Assembly: GCA_052267165.1 (NCBI GenBank)
Contig: JBKQHO010000061.1
Location: forward strand, 38,688 to 102,687
Reading direction: 5' to 3'
Source of the DNA: CAWICD01 sp052267165
GTDB taxonomy: Bacteria; Vulcanimicrobiota; Vulcanimicrobiia; Vulcanimicrobiales; Vulcanimicrobiaceae
Length of the DNA stretch: 64,000 bases
Positions within the stretch are counted from its first letter, which is position 1. Each line of letters starts with the position of its first letter. The notes under the pieces are model-generated. The model did no database searches and was not told the DNA's origin. It saw only the letters and a program-made list of their open reading frames with translations. Both the position numbers and the translations under genes were made by a program. This document shows positions 29,702 through 38,463 of the stretch, in pieces.

Positions 29702-30248
29702 TAGTTCCCTCCCGTTCGCTCGCCCGCGGCCACGTTAGCGTGGCCTGCGATGGTCGGCGGCGACGTTCGGTTCAGAGGGTCCCATGGGCGCCACGTTGAC
29801 GCGCGCTCTTCGGGCGACGCAGCGTTCGCAAGGCTGGATCTTCCACGACCGTGTCGGCGCAAGGTCCCCTCGATCGGCAAAGTCACCGGAGCGACTTGCG
29901 CTCTCCACCATTCTTTACGGCTGTTCCTTCACTATGGCCAGTCACCTGGAGCGATCACCGCCGTCGCCGTCGCTCACGACCGTTCGTGCGACGTCCTCAG
30001 CGCGGTCCGCGGCTCCTTGCCGATCCGCGTCCGACCCCAAAGCCGCGTGGAAACGATCTGGCTCCTGCACCAGGGCGGCCACCGCGCGCCGTCTTTGCGA
30101 ACCTCACCCTCGGGCGCGTAACCACGCCGCTGAGGCTGAACGCCCTCCGGCGGTCAAAGTCCCGGTCCTGCAGATGACCGTAGCCGCGCCGAGCGCATCG
30201 CGAGTCGATCAAGCGGTCCATGCAGCGCCGGCGGCGCCGTCACATCTC
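29702..30248. other. island stretch without a supported gene
   Basis: Open frames exist on both strands but none shows a recognisable domain, ribosome site or plausible composition. It lies between the integrase and excisionase-like genes, where control regions or decayed replication genes would be expected. Confidence 0.4.
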
Positions 30249-30426
30249 TCATCTTTCTCGCTCTGAAAGAAGTCGCTCGAGAGCAGCATGGAACGAGAAT
30301 ACGGCGGCCGATCCGAATCGTCGGAATCTCGCCGCGTCTGGCCGCCTCGTAGGCCAGGTTACGGCTGATACCGAGCAGCCGCGCCGCTTCCGCGGTGGTG
30401 ACGGTGAGTGTTGCGCGGTTTTGCAT
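30249..30426 (-). pseudogene. excisionase-like HTH protein, frameshifted
   Basis: The reading from ATG 30426 gives TTAEAARLLGISRNLAYEAARRGEIPTIRIGRRILVP, a typical MerR-like excisionase helix-turn-helix of about 50 residues. The expected continuation AALERLLSERER and stop occurs in another frame immediately afterwards, so one base has been gained or two lost near 30292. Read straight on, the frame leaves the family after LVP. The protein would normally direct excision with the neighbouring integrase. The DNA-binding part could still be made. Confidence 0.7.
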
Positions 30427-31118
30427 GCACGCAACGGTAGCGCACTATCCTAAACACGATGTTACCGCCCGGCAACCGGCGTTCATGTCTACTGTGCTCC
30501 TGGGGCGAGACGTGTTTGCGAGGGGAGGCGGGGTGCTTCAGCTCAAGCGGCCGTCGGGCGTTAAGTACGCGCACCGGTTTGCGGAATGGCTTGACGGCCG
30601 GACTTCGAAGCCTTTTGCGCGCTCCACGGTCTCGAAGCGCTCCCCGTCAGCGTAGGTCCGCGCTCTCTCGACCGAAGGTCTGAACGACAGCGACGGATTC
30701 GCGGCCCACAAACTCCACTAATCCAAAACTGCGATCGCCGGAAATGCTACGATGTCGTTACCAAGAATCACAATCGGGAGAACGACGATGGCGACTCCCG
30801 CTGAACCATAAAACGGAAGCAACCAGTTAAACGGCAATTCGCCGGCTCGTAGCGTTAGCCGTATGCTTCGTAAATGGCGAGATCGACGTGAAATCAGCTC
30901 TTAACCCCGATGGTCATGCAACACGCTCTTTTCCCCGGAGCGCGGGCGCTGATCACCCGCGTCCAGGCAAAACCGATCGTCCCGCTTGCCAGCCGACCGC
31001 TCGCCGACCGGAATGGGGCGGCGCTCCCTCGAAAAGGACATAAAGGCAATCGCAGCTTAAAGCTCGCAAGAGAAGCCGCCCGACTGGAAGTCGAAGAATC
31101 GGTGGGATCGTACCGTAG
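30427..31118. other. island stretch without a supported gene
   Basis: About 690 bases with only short open frames in both directions and no family I recognise. A small plus-strand frame at 30910-31122 ends just at the ChaB-like start but has no recognisable content. Confidence 0.4.
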
Positions 31119-31358
31119 TTGACGAATGACGACCTGGCGCCATCGGTTCGGAACCGCCTCCCCGACCACGCTCAAGGGATCTACCGGGAAGCGTTCAATC
31201 ACGCGTGGGAGCGGTACGGCGCCGACCCTCGCCAAGAGGAGATTGCCCACCGCGTCGCGTGGGCCGCGGTGAAGAGAGTCTACCTGAAGCTCGTTGCCGA
31301 CGGATTCCGCGCTAAATCGCGGAGCGGTTTAAGTTATCATTATGACTTTTCCGGATGA
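31119..31358 (+). CDS. ChaB-like protein
   Basis: The 79-residue product reads LAPSVRNRLPDHAQGIYREAFNHAWERYG, then EEIAHRVAWAAVKRVYLKL. This matches the ChaB fold (putative cation-transport regulator) in nearly every conserved position. The start is TTG at 31119; no ATG or GTG lies in the right place and no strong ribosome site is seen. ChaB-like proteins recur on mobile and viral DNA, and their biochemical role is unclear. It is a free-standing cargo gene of the island. Confidence 0.85.
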   Translation: MTNDDLAPSVRNRLPDHAQGIYREAFNHAWERYGADPRQEEIAHRVAWAAVKRVYLKLVADGFRAKSRSGLSYHYDFSG

Positions 31359-31571
31359 GCTTCGCCCTTCTGGTTTTAAAGTAAGCAGATTTCCTGCTAA
31401 CATTTCAACACTTTTCTTCTACGGCTAACCGCAAGCTGCTCGAGGACGACGCAGAAGGCGCAGCACTCGAACTCGAATTGACTCGACAGCGGCGCCAATC
31501 GACTAACGTCAATCGACCAGATCCTTCGAAAGTTATCGACGCGCCCCGCGACTCCGAAAAGGAGGCATTCC

Positions 31572-34500
31572 GTGTCCATGAAAAACATCGAGCACGTCGT
31601 CGTTTTGATGCTCGAGAACCGTTCGTTCGACAGCTTGCTGGGGTGGCTTTATGAAAAGGACGCGCAAGACGCGCACTACCTGAACATCGTCCCTGATGCG
31701 CCGCCGACCGTCCCCCCGACGAACGCGCCGCGTGCCGACCAGAGTGATCTGTTCCGCGGACTTCAATCCGTCAGCCCCGACAAATTCGTCAATACGGCTT
31801 TGAACGGAACTTTAACTGCCAAACCTACGCGAGGCGTCCGAGGGTTTACCGTCCCCGATGTCGATCCGGGCGAAGAATTCGACCACGTCAACACCCAATT
31901 TTACGGCGCACCACCCGGCGACTCGATCACGATGACGGGCGTGCTGGCAGACTTTGTCGACGTCATGCAGAAACTCAAGAGCCCAGAAGCGGATGTCAGG
32001 CGGCTCGCTCCGATGATCCTGGAAAGCTTCACCCCCGGGCAACTTCCGGTCCTCAATCAGCTCGCCAAACACTATGCGGTGTGTGATGACTGGTTCGCCT
32101 CCGTTCCATCTCAGACCAATCCCAACCGCGCCTTTCTCATGTGCGGGACCTCAAACGGGATGGTGAATAACGGAGACCTCGAGACCGACCCACGAGCCAA
32201 AGCACTCGAAAGTCTTTTGGGAATGGCGATCGGCGACGATCGGGTCGACGCTCCGACGATTTTCAACGCGCTCAGCGAGGCGGGAATCGACTGGACGGTG
32301 TTCTGGCAAACCAGCTATCTACCGCACAAGATCTCCAATCTGCTGAACGGCTTGCCTCTTCTCATACCCTTTCTGGCCGCCGTCGGGCAGCCCCAGCTTG
32401 CCGCACTGGCGGGTGTTGTACTCGCATCGTTACGGCCCTTCACTGCGTATGTAGAGGAATTGACGTCCGGCGCTCTGGCATCTTCCTACACGTGGCGGCT
32501 CTTTCCGCGGATCGAGGCGAAAGTTCCCAATGCCGCCGACCATTTCCAGAAGCTTGAGGATTTCCATCGCCGTGCCCGAGGCGGGCAATTGCCGAGGTTC
32601 AGCTACATCGAGCCATATTGGTCGATTTCACATACCTCCAATCCAGGTCTCCAGCAATTCTTTTCGGTCTTGGGCAATGATTATCACCCTCCCTCCAACA
32701 TGTTGGTCGGCGAGCAATTCGTCAAGGACGTTTACACGAGCCTCATCGCCAACCGCGATGCCTGGAGCAAAACCCTCCTCATCATCACCTTCGACGAATT
32801 CGTCGGGAGCTTCGATCACGTGACCGATCGCTTGCAGAAAGGGGTTGTCGCGCCGCCTTGGGGACAAAACGGCACGCCCCCCAAGACGACTTTCACGTTC
32901 GATCGTCTGGGCGCCCGCGTTCCGGCGATCCTGGTATCGCCCTACGCGCAAAAAGAAACGGTCTTTCGTTCGGCCGGCACTGTCCCGTACGACCATACGT
33001 CGGTCATTGCCACCACGCTCAAGTGGCTCGGTCAAGAGAGTCACCTTGGTGAATTCGGCGCGCGCACCGCAGCGGCGCCCACCTTCGACCAGGTTCTAAC
33101 CCTCGATGAGCCGCGCACGGACGAATACGATCTCAGCTTCCTCGACGCGCCTCGAAAGCTCGGCGACTTGCTACAGTATGGCGACGCCTTCGTACTGAAG
33201 AACCAGAACGACGAGTATCTGACGTCCTTCTACTGCACGCTGAAGGTTGCCGGGGGAGGATCGTTGCTGCCCGAGTCAGTGATGGGCATTCTCGTGGATC
33301 TCGGAGTCGCCGCGTACTTTCCCACGCTTGGCGGCGGCGGACCGGCCACGCTCAGCTTCCTGACACAATCTCCCGATCCGGCAACCCAGATAGACGACAA
33401 TACAGAGGTGATGCTGGTATCACGGGAGTCGGGGCTCGGCGCCTTCAATCTCTTGGGCGCCTGGAAAGACTCGCACGATTGCTATTATTACAACGAGTAT
33501 ATCGATGGTGATAACGCAACCAAGCAGAAGTGGGTCCTCCAGAAGATGGACAATCCCAACCAGCCCTTGCGTTATGGCGAGAAGATATTCCTCGCCAACA
33601 AGTTCTATCAAGGCGAACGGCTCACGCGGGATACCCGGTGGTTCCAATCCGGGTGGATCACAACCAGCGCGGGAGGGGATAACTGGACCGTGTTGCCCGC
33701 CGGCCCCCAAAATCGCTCTGACCGCGTCGACGGTACGAATTGTTTGGTCTTGAACGCCGGCGACCGCGTCGTGAGCTGGGACGACGGCTACCAAACGTGT
33801 AAGGTGGGATCCCACGTCGACGGTACGAACTGCTTGGCCCTGAACGCCGGTCAGTTCGTCGTGAGTTGGGACGACGGCTACCAAACGTGTAAGGTGGGAT
33901 CTCGCATCGACGGTACGAACTGCTTGGTCCTCAACGCCGGTCAGTCCGTTGTGAGTTGGGAGAGCGGCTACCAGAACTGTAAGGTGGGAGACCGCATCGA
34001 CGGTACGAACTGCTTGGTGCTCAACGAGGGTGCGCGAGTCGTGAGTTGGGACGACGGCTACCATCACTGTAGGGTGGGATCCCACATCGACGGCACGAAC
34101 TGCCTTGTCCTAGAGGCGGGTCAGCGTGTTGTGAGTTGGGACGACGGCTACAAATCGTGTAGGGTAGGATCTCACATCGACGGTACGAACTGTTTGGTCC
34201 TGGACGCCGGTGCGGAGGTCGTGAGTTGGGACGACGGCTACCAGCACTGTAGGGTGGGATCCCACATCGACGGTACGAACTGCTTGGTCCTCAACGCCGG
34301 TGCGCGCGTCGTGAGTTGGGAGAGCGGCTTCCAGAACTGTAAGCTGGGAGACCGGGTCGATGGTACGAACTGCTTGGTCCTCAACGCCGGTCAGTTCGTC
34401 GTTAGTTGGGACGACGGCTTCCAAACGTGTAAGGTGGGATCTCGCGTCGACGGTACGAACTGCTTGGTCCTCAACGCCGGTCAGCGTGTCGTGAGTTGGG

Positions 34501-34880
34501 ACGACGGCTACCGAACGTGTAAGGTGGGATCTCGCATCGACGGTACGAACTGCTTGATCCTCAACGCCGGCGAGCGTGTCGTGAGTTGGGACGACGGCTA
34601 CCAGAGCTGTCGGGTTGGATCTCGCGTCGACGGTACGAACTGCTTGGTCCTGAAGGCCGGTCAGCGTGTTGTTAGTTGGGACGACGGCTACCAAACCTGT
34701 AAGGTAGGGTCCCGGGTCGACGGTACGAACTGTCTCGTTCTGGACGCCGGTGCGCGTGTGGTGAGTTGGGAGGACGGCTATCAAACTTGTAAGGTGGGAG
34801 ACCGCGTCGACGGTACGAACTGCTTGGTCCTGAAGGCTGGCCAGCACGTCGTGAGTTGGGAGGATGGCTATCAGACCTGA
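31572..34880 (+). CDS. phospholipase C-type phosphoesterase with 13 C-terminal repeats
   Basis: A 1,102-residue protein in three parts. Residues 1-510 are an alkaline-phosphatase-fold phosphoesterase of the bacterial phospholipase C/acid phosphatase family, opening with IEHVVVLMLENRSFDSLLGW and containing SPYAQKETVFRSAGTVPYDHTSVI. Residues about 535-715 look beta-trefoil-like, with YGDAFVLKNQNDEYLTSF and YGEKIFLANKFYQGERL. From residue 720 there are twelve full 30-residue repeats and a partial thirteenth. Unusually for this family no signal peptide precedes the catalytic domain. GGAGG sits six bases before GTG 31572, which I take as the start. It is the largest cargo gene of the island and ends at an IS3 remnant. 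Confidence 0.88.
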   Translation: MSMKNIEHVVVLMLENRSFDSLLGWLYEKDAQDAHYLNIVPDAPPTVPPTNAPRADQSDLFRGLQSVSPDKFVNTALNGTLTAKPTRGVRGFTVPDVDPGEEFDHVNTQFYGAPPGDSITMTGVLADFVDVMQKLKSPEADVRRLAPMILESFTPGQLPVLNQLAKHYAVCDDWFASVPSQTNPNRAFLMCGTSNGMVNNGDLETDPRAKALESLLGMAIGDDRVDAPTIFNALSEAGIDWTVFWQTSYLPHKISNLLNGLPLLIPFLAAVGQPQLAALAGVVLASLRPFTAYVEELTSGALASSYTWRLFPRIEAKVPNAADHFQKLEDFHRRARGGQLPRFSYIEPYWSISHTSNPGLQQFFSVLGNDYHPPSNMLVGEQFVKDVYTSLIANRDAWSKTLLIITFDEFVGSFDHVTDRLQKGVVAPPWGQNGTPPKTTFTFDRLGARVPAILVSPYAQKETVFRSAGTVPYDHTSVIATTLKWLGQESHLGEFGARTAAAPTFDQVLTLDEPRTDEYDLSFLDAPRKLGDLLQYGDAFVLKNQNDEYLTSFYCTLKVAGGGSLLPESVMGILVDLGVAAYFPTLGGGGPATLSFLTQSPDPATQIDDNTEVMLVSRESGLGAFNLLGAWKDSHDCYYYNEYIDGDNATKQKWVLQKMDNPNQPLRYGEKIFLANKFYQGERLTRDTRWFQSGWITTSAGGDNWTVLPAGPQNRSDRVDGTNCLVLNAGDRVVSWDDGYQTCKVGSHVDGTNCLALNAGQFVVSWDDGYQTCKVGSRIDGTNCLVLNAGQSVVSWESGYQNCKVGDRIDGTNCLVLNEGARVVSWDDGYHHCRVGSHIDGTNCLVLEAGQRVVSWDDGYKSCRVGSHIDGTNCLVLDAGAEVVSWDDGYQHCRVGSHIDGTNCLVLNAGARVVSWESGFQNCKLGDRVDGTNCLVLNAGQFVVSWDDGFQTCKVGSRVDGTNCLVLNAGQRVVSWDDGYRTCKVGSRIDGTNCLILNAGERVVSWDDGYQSCRVGSRVDGTNCLVLKAGQRVVSWDDGYQTCKVGSRVDGTNCLVLDAGARVVSWEDGYQTCKVGDRVDGTNCLVLKAGQHVVSWEDGYQT
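33729..34877 (+). repeat. 90-bp tandem repeat array, twelve full copies plus one partial
   Basis: Units begin exactly every 90 bases with the codons for DGTNCL. Each encodes DGTNCLVLNAG, two variable residues, VVSW, (D/E)(D/S)G(Y/F), two variable residues and C(K/R)(V/L)G. Every full unit holds two cysteines and one tryptophan. Near-identity at DNA level suggests recent expansion or gene conversion. The thirteenth copy stops after 69 bases at TGA where a Cys codon is expected. Confidence 0.95.
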
Positions 34881-34907
34881 CGGGGGATCCATTCGCCGCC
34901 GTGTCAT

Positions 34908-35105
34908 CGCGGTTACCGTGCCGATCAGGTGAAGGAACACGACGCCGGCGTGCCAACCGCCGAGCTTGCGCGGCGGCATGGCATCCACCCGAACACGCTC
35001 CGAACCTGGCACGCCAAGTACGGCGGCACGGACTCGAGCGACGTCAGCCGGCTCAGGCAGCTCGAGGAAGAGAACTCGCGCGTCCTGCGGATCGTGAATA
35101 AATAG
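34908..35105 (+). pseudogene. IS3-family OrfA transposase remnant
   Basis: The plus frame reads YRADQVKEHDAGVPTAELA, then HGIHPNTLRTWHAKYGG and RLRQLEEENSRVLRIVNK before a stop. This is the helix-turn-helix and leucine-zipper part of IS3-family OrfA. The usual start region is missing and no OrfB follows. It directly abuts the end of the phosphoesterase repeat array, sharing its frame after the stop codon, so the insertion or its decay truncated that gene. Confidence 0.75.
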
Positions 35106-35138
35106 GTTCGGGCCGGAATTCGTCTAAAACGCATTGCG

Positions 35139-35364
35139 ATGAAGCGTGAGTCGCTCTCGGCGTCGGAGGCACGGCGCGTTGCATTGTCCGCGCAAGGGTT
35201 CGGTCTGCGCGCACGTGCCGTTGACGCCGGCGTCACGCGCGATGCGAGCGCTCGTTCGGCGGCTCGGCGCGATTCAGATCGACTCGGTCGACGTCCTGGT
35301 TCGCTCGCATTATCTTCCGTTCTATTCGCGCCTCGGCGCCTACGATCGGCGCATGCTCGCTTAG
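35139..35364 (+). pseudogene. N-terminal fragment of YcaQ-like winged-helix glycosylase
   Basis: One frame gives LSASEARRVALSAQGFG; a second continues with ALVRRLGAIQIDSVDVLVRSHYLPFYSRLGAYDRRML and a stop. Together they match the first 65 residues of the YcaQ crosslink-repair glycosylase family, which has about 400. A frameshift near 35225 and loss of the remainder make it a dead fragment. The full-length family acts on interstrand crosslinks. Confidence 0.65.
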
Positions 35365-35470
35365 TTCTCATCCGCCATATTTAGATTGAAAATATGTGCT
35401 TAGATGCCTTCCAGCCAGCGGGGGTATGGATCGCGTCGGCAGTATGTTGACGGCCCTGTAGTAACCGGCC

Positions 35471-35653
35471 TCATAGCCGACCCAACATCCCCTCGATCGC
35501 TGTGATCTTGCTACTGCGGCTCAGCGAATCCCACCATGTGCCATCAAAGGTAACTAACTTTGTCTCCGGGGCAACAGCAGCGTTTACAACGAACCCGATG
35601 CAGAAGCTGAAGGCGCAAAGAGTGGCTAGGGCGAGGATCGAAAGTGACCGCAT
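35471..35653 (-). CDS. small exported or membrane-anchored protein
   Basis: ATG at 35653, preceded by GAGG, gives 60 residues. The first 30 form a signal peptide or membrane anchor (LSILALATLCAFSFCIGFVVNAA) and the rest reads ETKLVTFDGTWWDSLSRSSKITAIEGML. I do not recognise the family. Just upstream in another frame lies KLTVNGTFSAVKHVGSNTFYKEIEA, which looks like the end of a second small exported protein. Both may be remnants. Confidence 0.4.
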   Translation of the reverse strand: MRSLSILALATLCAFSFCIGFVVNAAVAPETKLVTFDGTWWDSLSRSSKITAIEGMLGRL

Positions 35654-35851
35654 CACAGCGATCCTCGTCTGCTTCAATTTCCTTGTAGAAGGTATTCGAA
35701 CCGACGTGCTTGACGGCCGAGAACGTGCCGTTGACTGTTAGTTTCTGTCCCTCGACAATCTTGGGTCGGCCGAACGTCCCTCTGCGTCTATGGGATCCTC
35801 GATCGAAACGACGTGCACTCAACCAGGCACAGCGTTAAGAGGGGGGCGGAA

Positions 35852-36669
35852 ATGATCTTTGTGCTGGACGAGGCCATCTTGGAGGCTGCCTCAAAGACGC
35901 TCGGGGATGCAGTGACGGGTAGCGAAATCAACGAGATCTTTGCAGGCATTCAAGTCATCGACACGAGCGAAGACTCCACGAAATGGCGACGCTTTCGTCG
36001 CACATTTCTCGATCATCAGCGGGCGACAAGTGCGCGAACAAATTTGGCCAGTTCGTGGAAAGCATTGCCGCACCGGCACGCTGGAGTGGCCGGCGGGAGA
36101 GATACACAGATTTCCGCGACCGTTTGAACGAGACGTTGCAACTCGGTGGGCTTCGTATCCGTGCGGACGGAAAGCTGGAGGCAGTGAGCCGTGCTGCGAC
36201 CCTCGACGAATCAGCGGTGCGGGCGAACCGTCTGCGAGCCTTGCTGCAGCAACGCGGCGTGCCTCCTGAAGTTCTCCGGTTCTCGCAGAAGCTGCTAATC
36301 CGCGACGGCAACTACTTTCATGCGGTTTTCGAGACGACCAAGTCGATCTTTAACCGACTACGGGTGATGTCGGGATCATCAAAGGACGGGAACGACCTGA
36401 TCGACGAGACGCTGGAGCGAGGGAAGCGTCCGTTCCCGCTCGTCGCTCTCAACCGGTACGACACCGTGTCGCTCCAAAATGAGCAGAAGGGCATCGCGCA
36501 CCTGGCGCGCGGCTTGGTTCACGCCTTTCGTAACGTCACTGCGCATGAGCCTGAGATCGTCTGGATGATGATTTCAGAGGAAGACGCCCTAGACATGATG
36601 TCCGTCGCGTCGCTCATCCATCGGCGTCTCGACGGCGCGGTCGTGACCGCTCAGTTTCAGAACTGCTGA
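35852..36669 (+). pseudogene. TIGR02391 (Ymh) family protein, single frameshift
   Basis: The N-terminal frame from ATG 35852 gives LEAASKTLGDAVTGSEINEIFAG and DSTKWRRFRRTFLDHQR. Near 36022 the match moves to the next frame with AGDKCANKFGQFVESIA and continues to the end. The C-terminal signature is intact: YFHAVFETTKSIFNRLR, DGNDLIDETL, and AHEPEIVWMMISEEDALDMMS. One indel therefore splits an otherwise complete 270-codon gene. The family is often found beside restriction or other defence genes, but its function is not established. GAGGGG precedes the start. Confidence 0.75.
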
Positions 36670-36885
36670 CTAAGGCTGCGCCAAATCAGAGTCAGCCACT
36701 CGCAAAGAGGTCAGCGCCTGGACAGGGCGAGTAACGATAATCGGGATTCCCGTCCCTTCGACAATGTTGATGCCGAGGAGGACGCGAGCGTTGGCTCGCG
36801 ATTCGCTTTCGTCGCGCCACCGGTCAAGGCGTACGCCTTTGGCGCGCTCAGCGTGAAGGGCGACGCCAGCTGGCAGCTCTGCACG
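36670..36885 (-). other. open reading fragment cut by the IS21 insertion
   Basis: A minus-strand frame encodes RANARVLLGINIVEGTGIPI and VTRPVQALTSLRVADSDLAQP before its stop at 36670, directly against the end of the TIGR02391 gene. It runs into the IS21 end at 36892. Across the element the frame reopens, but the sequence there is not convincing. I cannot name it. Confidence 0.3.
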
Positions 36886-37011
36886 GCGACATGCCAGGGG
36901 TAAGGTAAACGCCCCCGGGTTCCGGTAAAGAAAACGCCCCCACCCTCTCCACCGAAAAGGACCCCCCGAGCCGTCATAGCGCGGCGGCTCTTGAGGCAGA
37001 GGGTGATTCCC

Positions 37012-38463
37012 GTGGCCATCTTTGAGACCATTCGTCACTGGCGATCCAGCGGGCTGTCCCGCCGAGAGATCGCCCGCCGCCTGAACGTCGACATCAAGAC
37101 CGTCCGCCGGACGCTTCGCAAGATCGACGGCGGCGCGACGGCCCCGACCCGGATCTCGCCGGGTTCCAAGCTCGACCGATACCGGGATCGGATCAAGGAG
37201 CGCGCCGACCAAGGGCGCACCGCCTGGGCGATCTACGTCGAGCTGCGAGCCGACCCGGAGTTTGACGCGTCCTACGAACTCATCAAGAAATGCGTGGCGG
37301 TCGTACGTCATCGCGACCCGGAAGTCTTCGAGCGCCTCGAGCATCCGGCGAGCGCCGAATCACAGGCCGACTTCGGTGAACTTGTACGCGTGCAGCATCA
37401 AGGCCAGCTCGTGCGCACCTGGGCGTACGTTACCGTTTGGCCGCATTCAGGCTGGCGCTACGCCGAAGTCGTCCTTGATCAGCAGGTGCCGACGTTTTTA
37501 AACTGCGTGCAGAACGGCTTCATCGCCGCGCAGGCGGTGCCTGAGCGGATTTCCATCGACAACCTGCGCTCTGGAGTCTTTTGGGAACACTTCGGAGAGC
37601 GGGCGTATCAGCGCGAGTTCGCTTCGCTGTGCGCGCATTATGACACGATGCCCAACGCCGTTCGCCCTCGCCGGCCCACCGACAAAGGTGCCGTCGAGAA
37701 CGGAGTTGGCGCGCTCAAGAAGGCGCTGCGCGGGCGCACGTTCGAGACGCTCGAGGACCTGCGCGCCGCCGTTGCGGCTTGCATACGCAAGATGAATGGC
37801 CGCCCCCACTCGAGAACCGGCAAACGCCCTGATGATCTCATCGTATTGGAACGGCGCGGGCCGCTTCCGGAGCGCTATCCGCTAGCACTCTGGAGCGAGC
37901 ATCGTGTACGTACCGACTGCCACGTTCAGGTCCAGTCGAATTTCTATTCGGTGCCCTACAAGCTTGTGGGCAAGACCGTCGTCGTCCGGTTGGACGCAAC
38001 GTCGGTGATGGTCTACAACGACTTCACCGTCGTCGCTCGGCACGAGCGGGTGCTCGGCCGCGGTCAGACGGTGACTGATCGCAGCCACTATCCGGAGCAC
38101 AAACGCAAGAGCACGCAGGAGATTCACAACGAACGCATCGCCCGGATCCGCTCGGTCGGCGGCGGGGCCGCTGCCTTCTACAGCGGCCTGCTCCGCTCGC
38201 GCGATCACGTTCATAGCGACGCCTATCGCTCGCTCATGCGGCTCATCGAGCGCACCAACGCGAGTGACCTCGACCGAGCCTGCGCTCGCGCCGCGCACTT
38301 CGGGAACTACACGCTCGACGCGTTGCGAGCAATCCTCGAACGACGGCTTTTCGAACTTCCACTCGATGACCTCTCACTAACGCCGACACAGCCGCTGCCG
38401 AAAATCGCGATCGTGCGGCCGCTGGAGGCTTACGCCAAGTTTCTAGGAGATTTGACATGTTAG
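37012..38463 (+). CDS. istA: IS21-family transposase IstA
   Basis: DDE transposase of about 483 residues. An N-terminal helix-turn-helix (GLSRREIARRLNVDIKTVRRTL) is followed by the catalytic core with Asp in ESQADFGELVRV, Asp in RISIDNLRSGV and Glu in DKGAVENGVGALKK. The C-terminal part has the IstA tract VQSNFYSVPYKLVGKTVVVR. AGAGGG ends eight bases before GTG 37012, which I prefer over TTG 36991 or GTG 37003. The 3' end overlaps istB by seven bases, so translation is coupled. Confidence 0.93.
   Translation: MAIFETIRHWRSSGLSRREIARRLNVDIKTVRRTLRKIDGGATAPTRISPGSKLDRYRDRIKERADQGRTAWAIYVELRADPEFDASYELIKKCVAVVRHRDPEVFERLEHPASAESQADFGELVRVQHQGQLVRTWAYVTVWPHSGWRYAEVVLDQQVPTFLNCVQNGFIAAQAVPERISIDNLRSGVFWEHFGERAYQREFASLCAHYDTMPNAVRPRRPTDKGAVENGVGALKKALRGRTFETLEDLRAAVAACIRKMNGRPHSRTGKRPDDLIVLERRGPLPERYPLALWSEHRVRTDCHVQVQSNFYSVPYKLVGKTVVVRLDATSVMVYNDFTVVARHERVLGRGQTVTDRSHYPEHKRKSTQEIHNERIARIRSVGGGAAAFYSGLLRSRDHVHSDAYRSLMRLIERTNASDLDRACARAAHFGNYTLDALRAILERRLFELPLDDLSLTPTQPLPKIAIVRPLEAYAKFLGDLTC

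Noticed and set aside
33729..34877. Possible CRISPR array
   Set aside because: The repeats are contiguous 90-bp coding units without spacers, and lie in the frame of a large protein.
33420..35012. Long minus-strand frames opposite the repeat array
   Set aside because: They mirror the plus-strand repeats codon by codon and vanish outside them.
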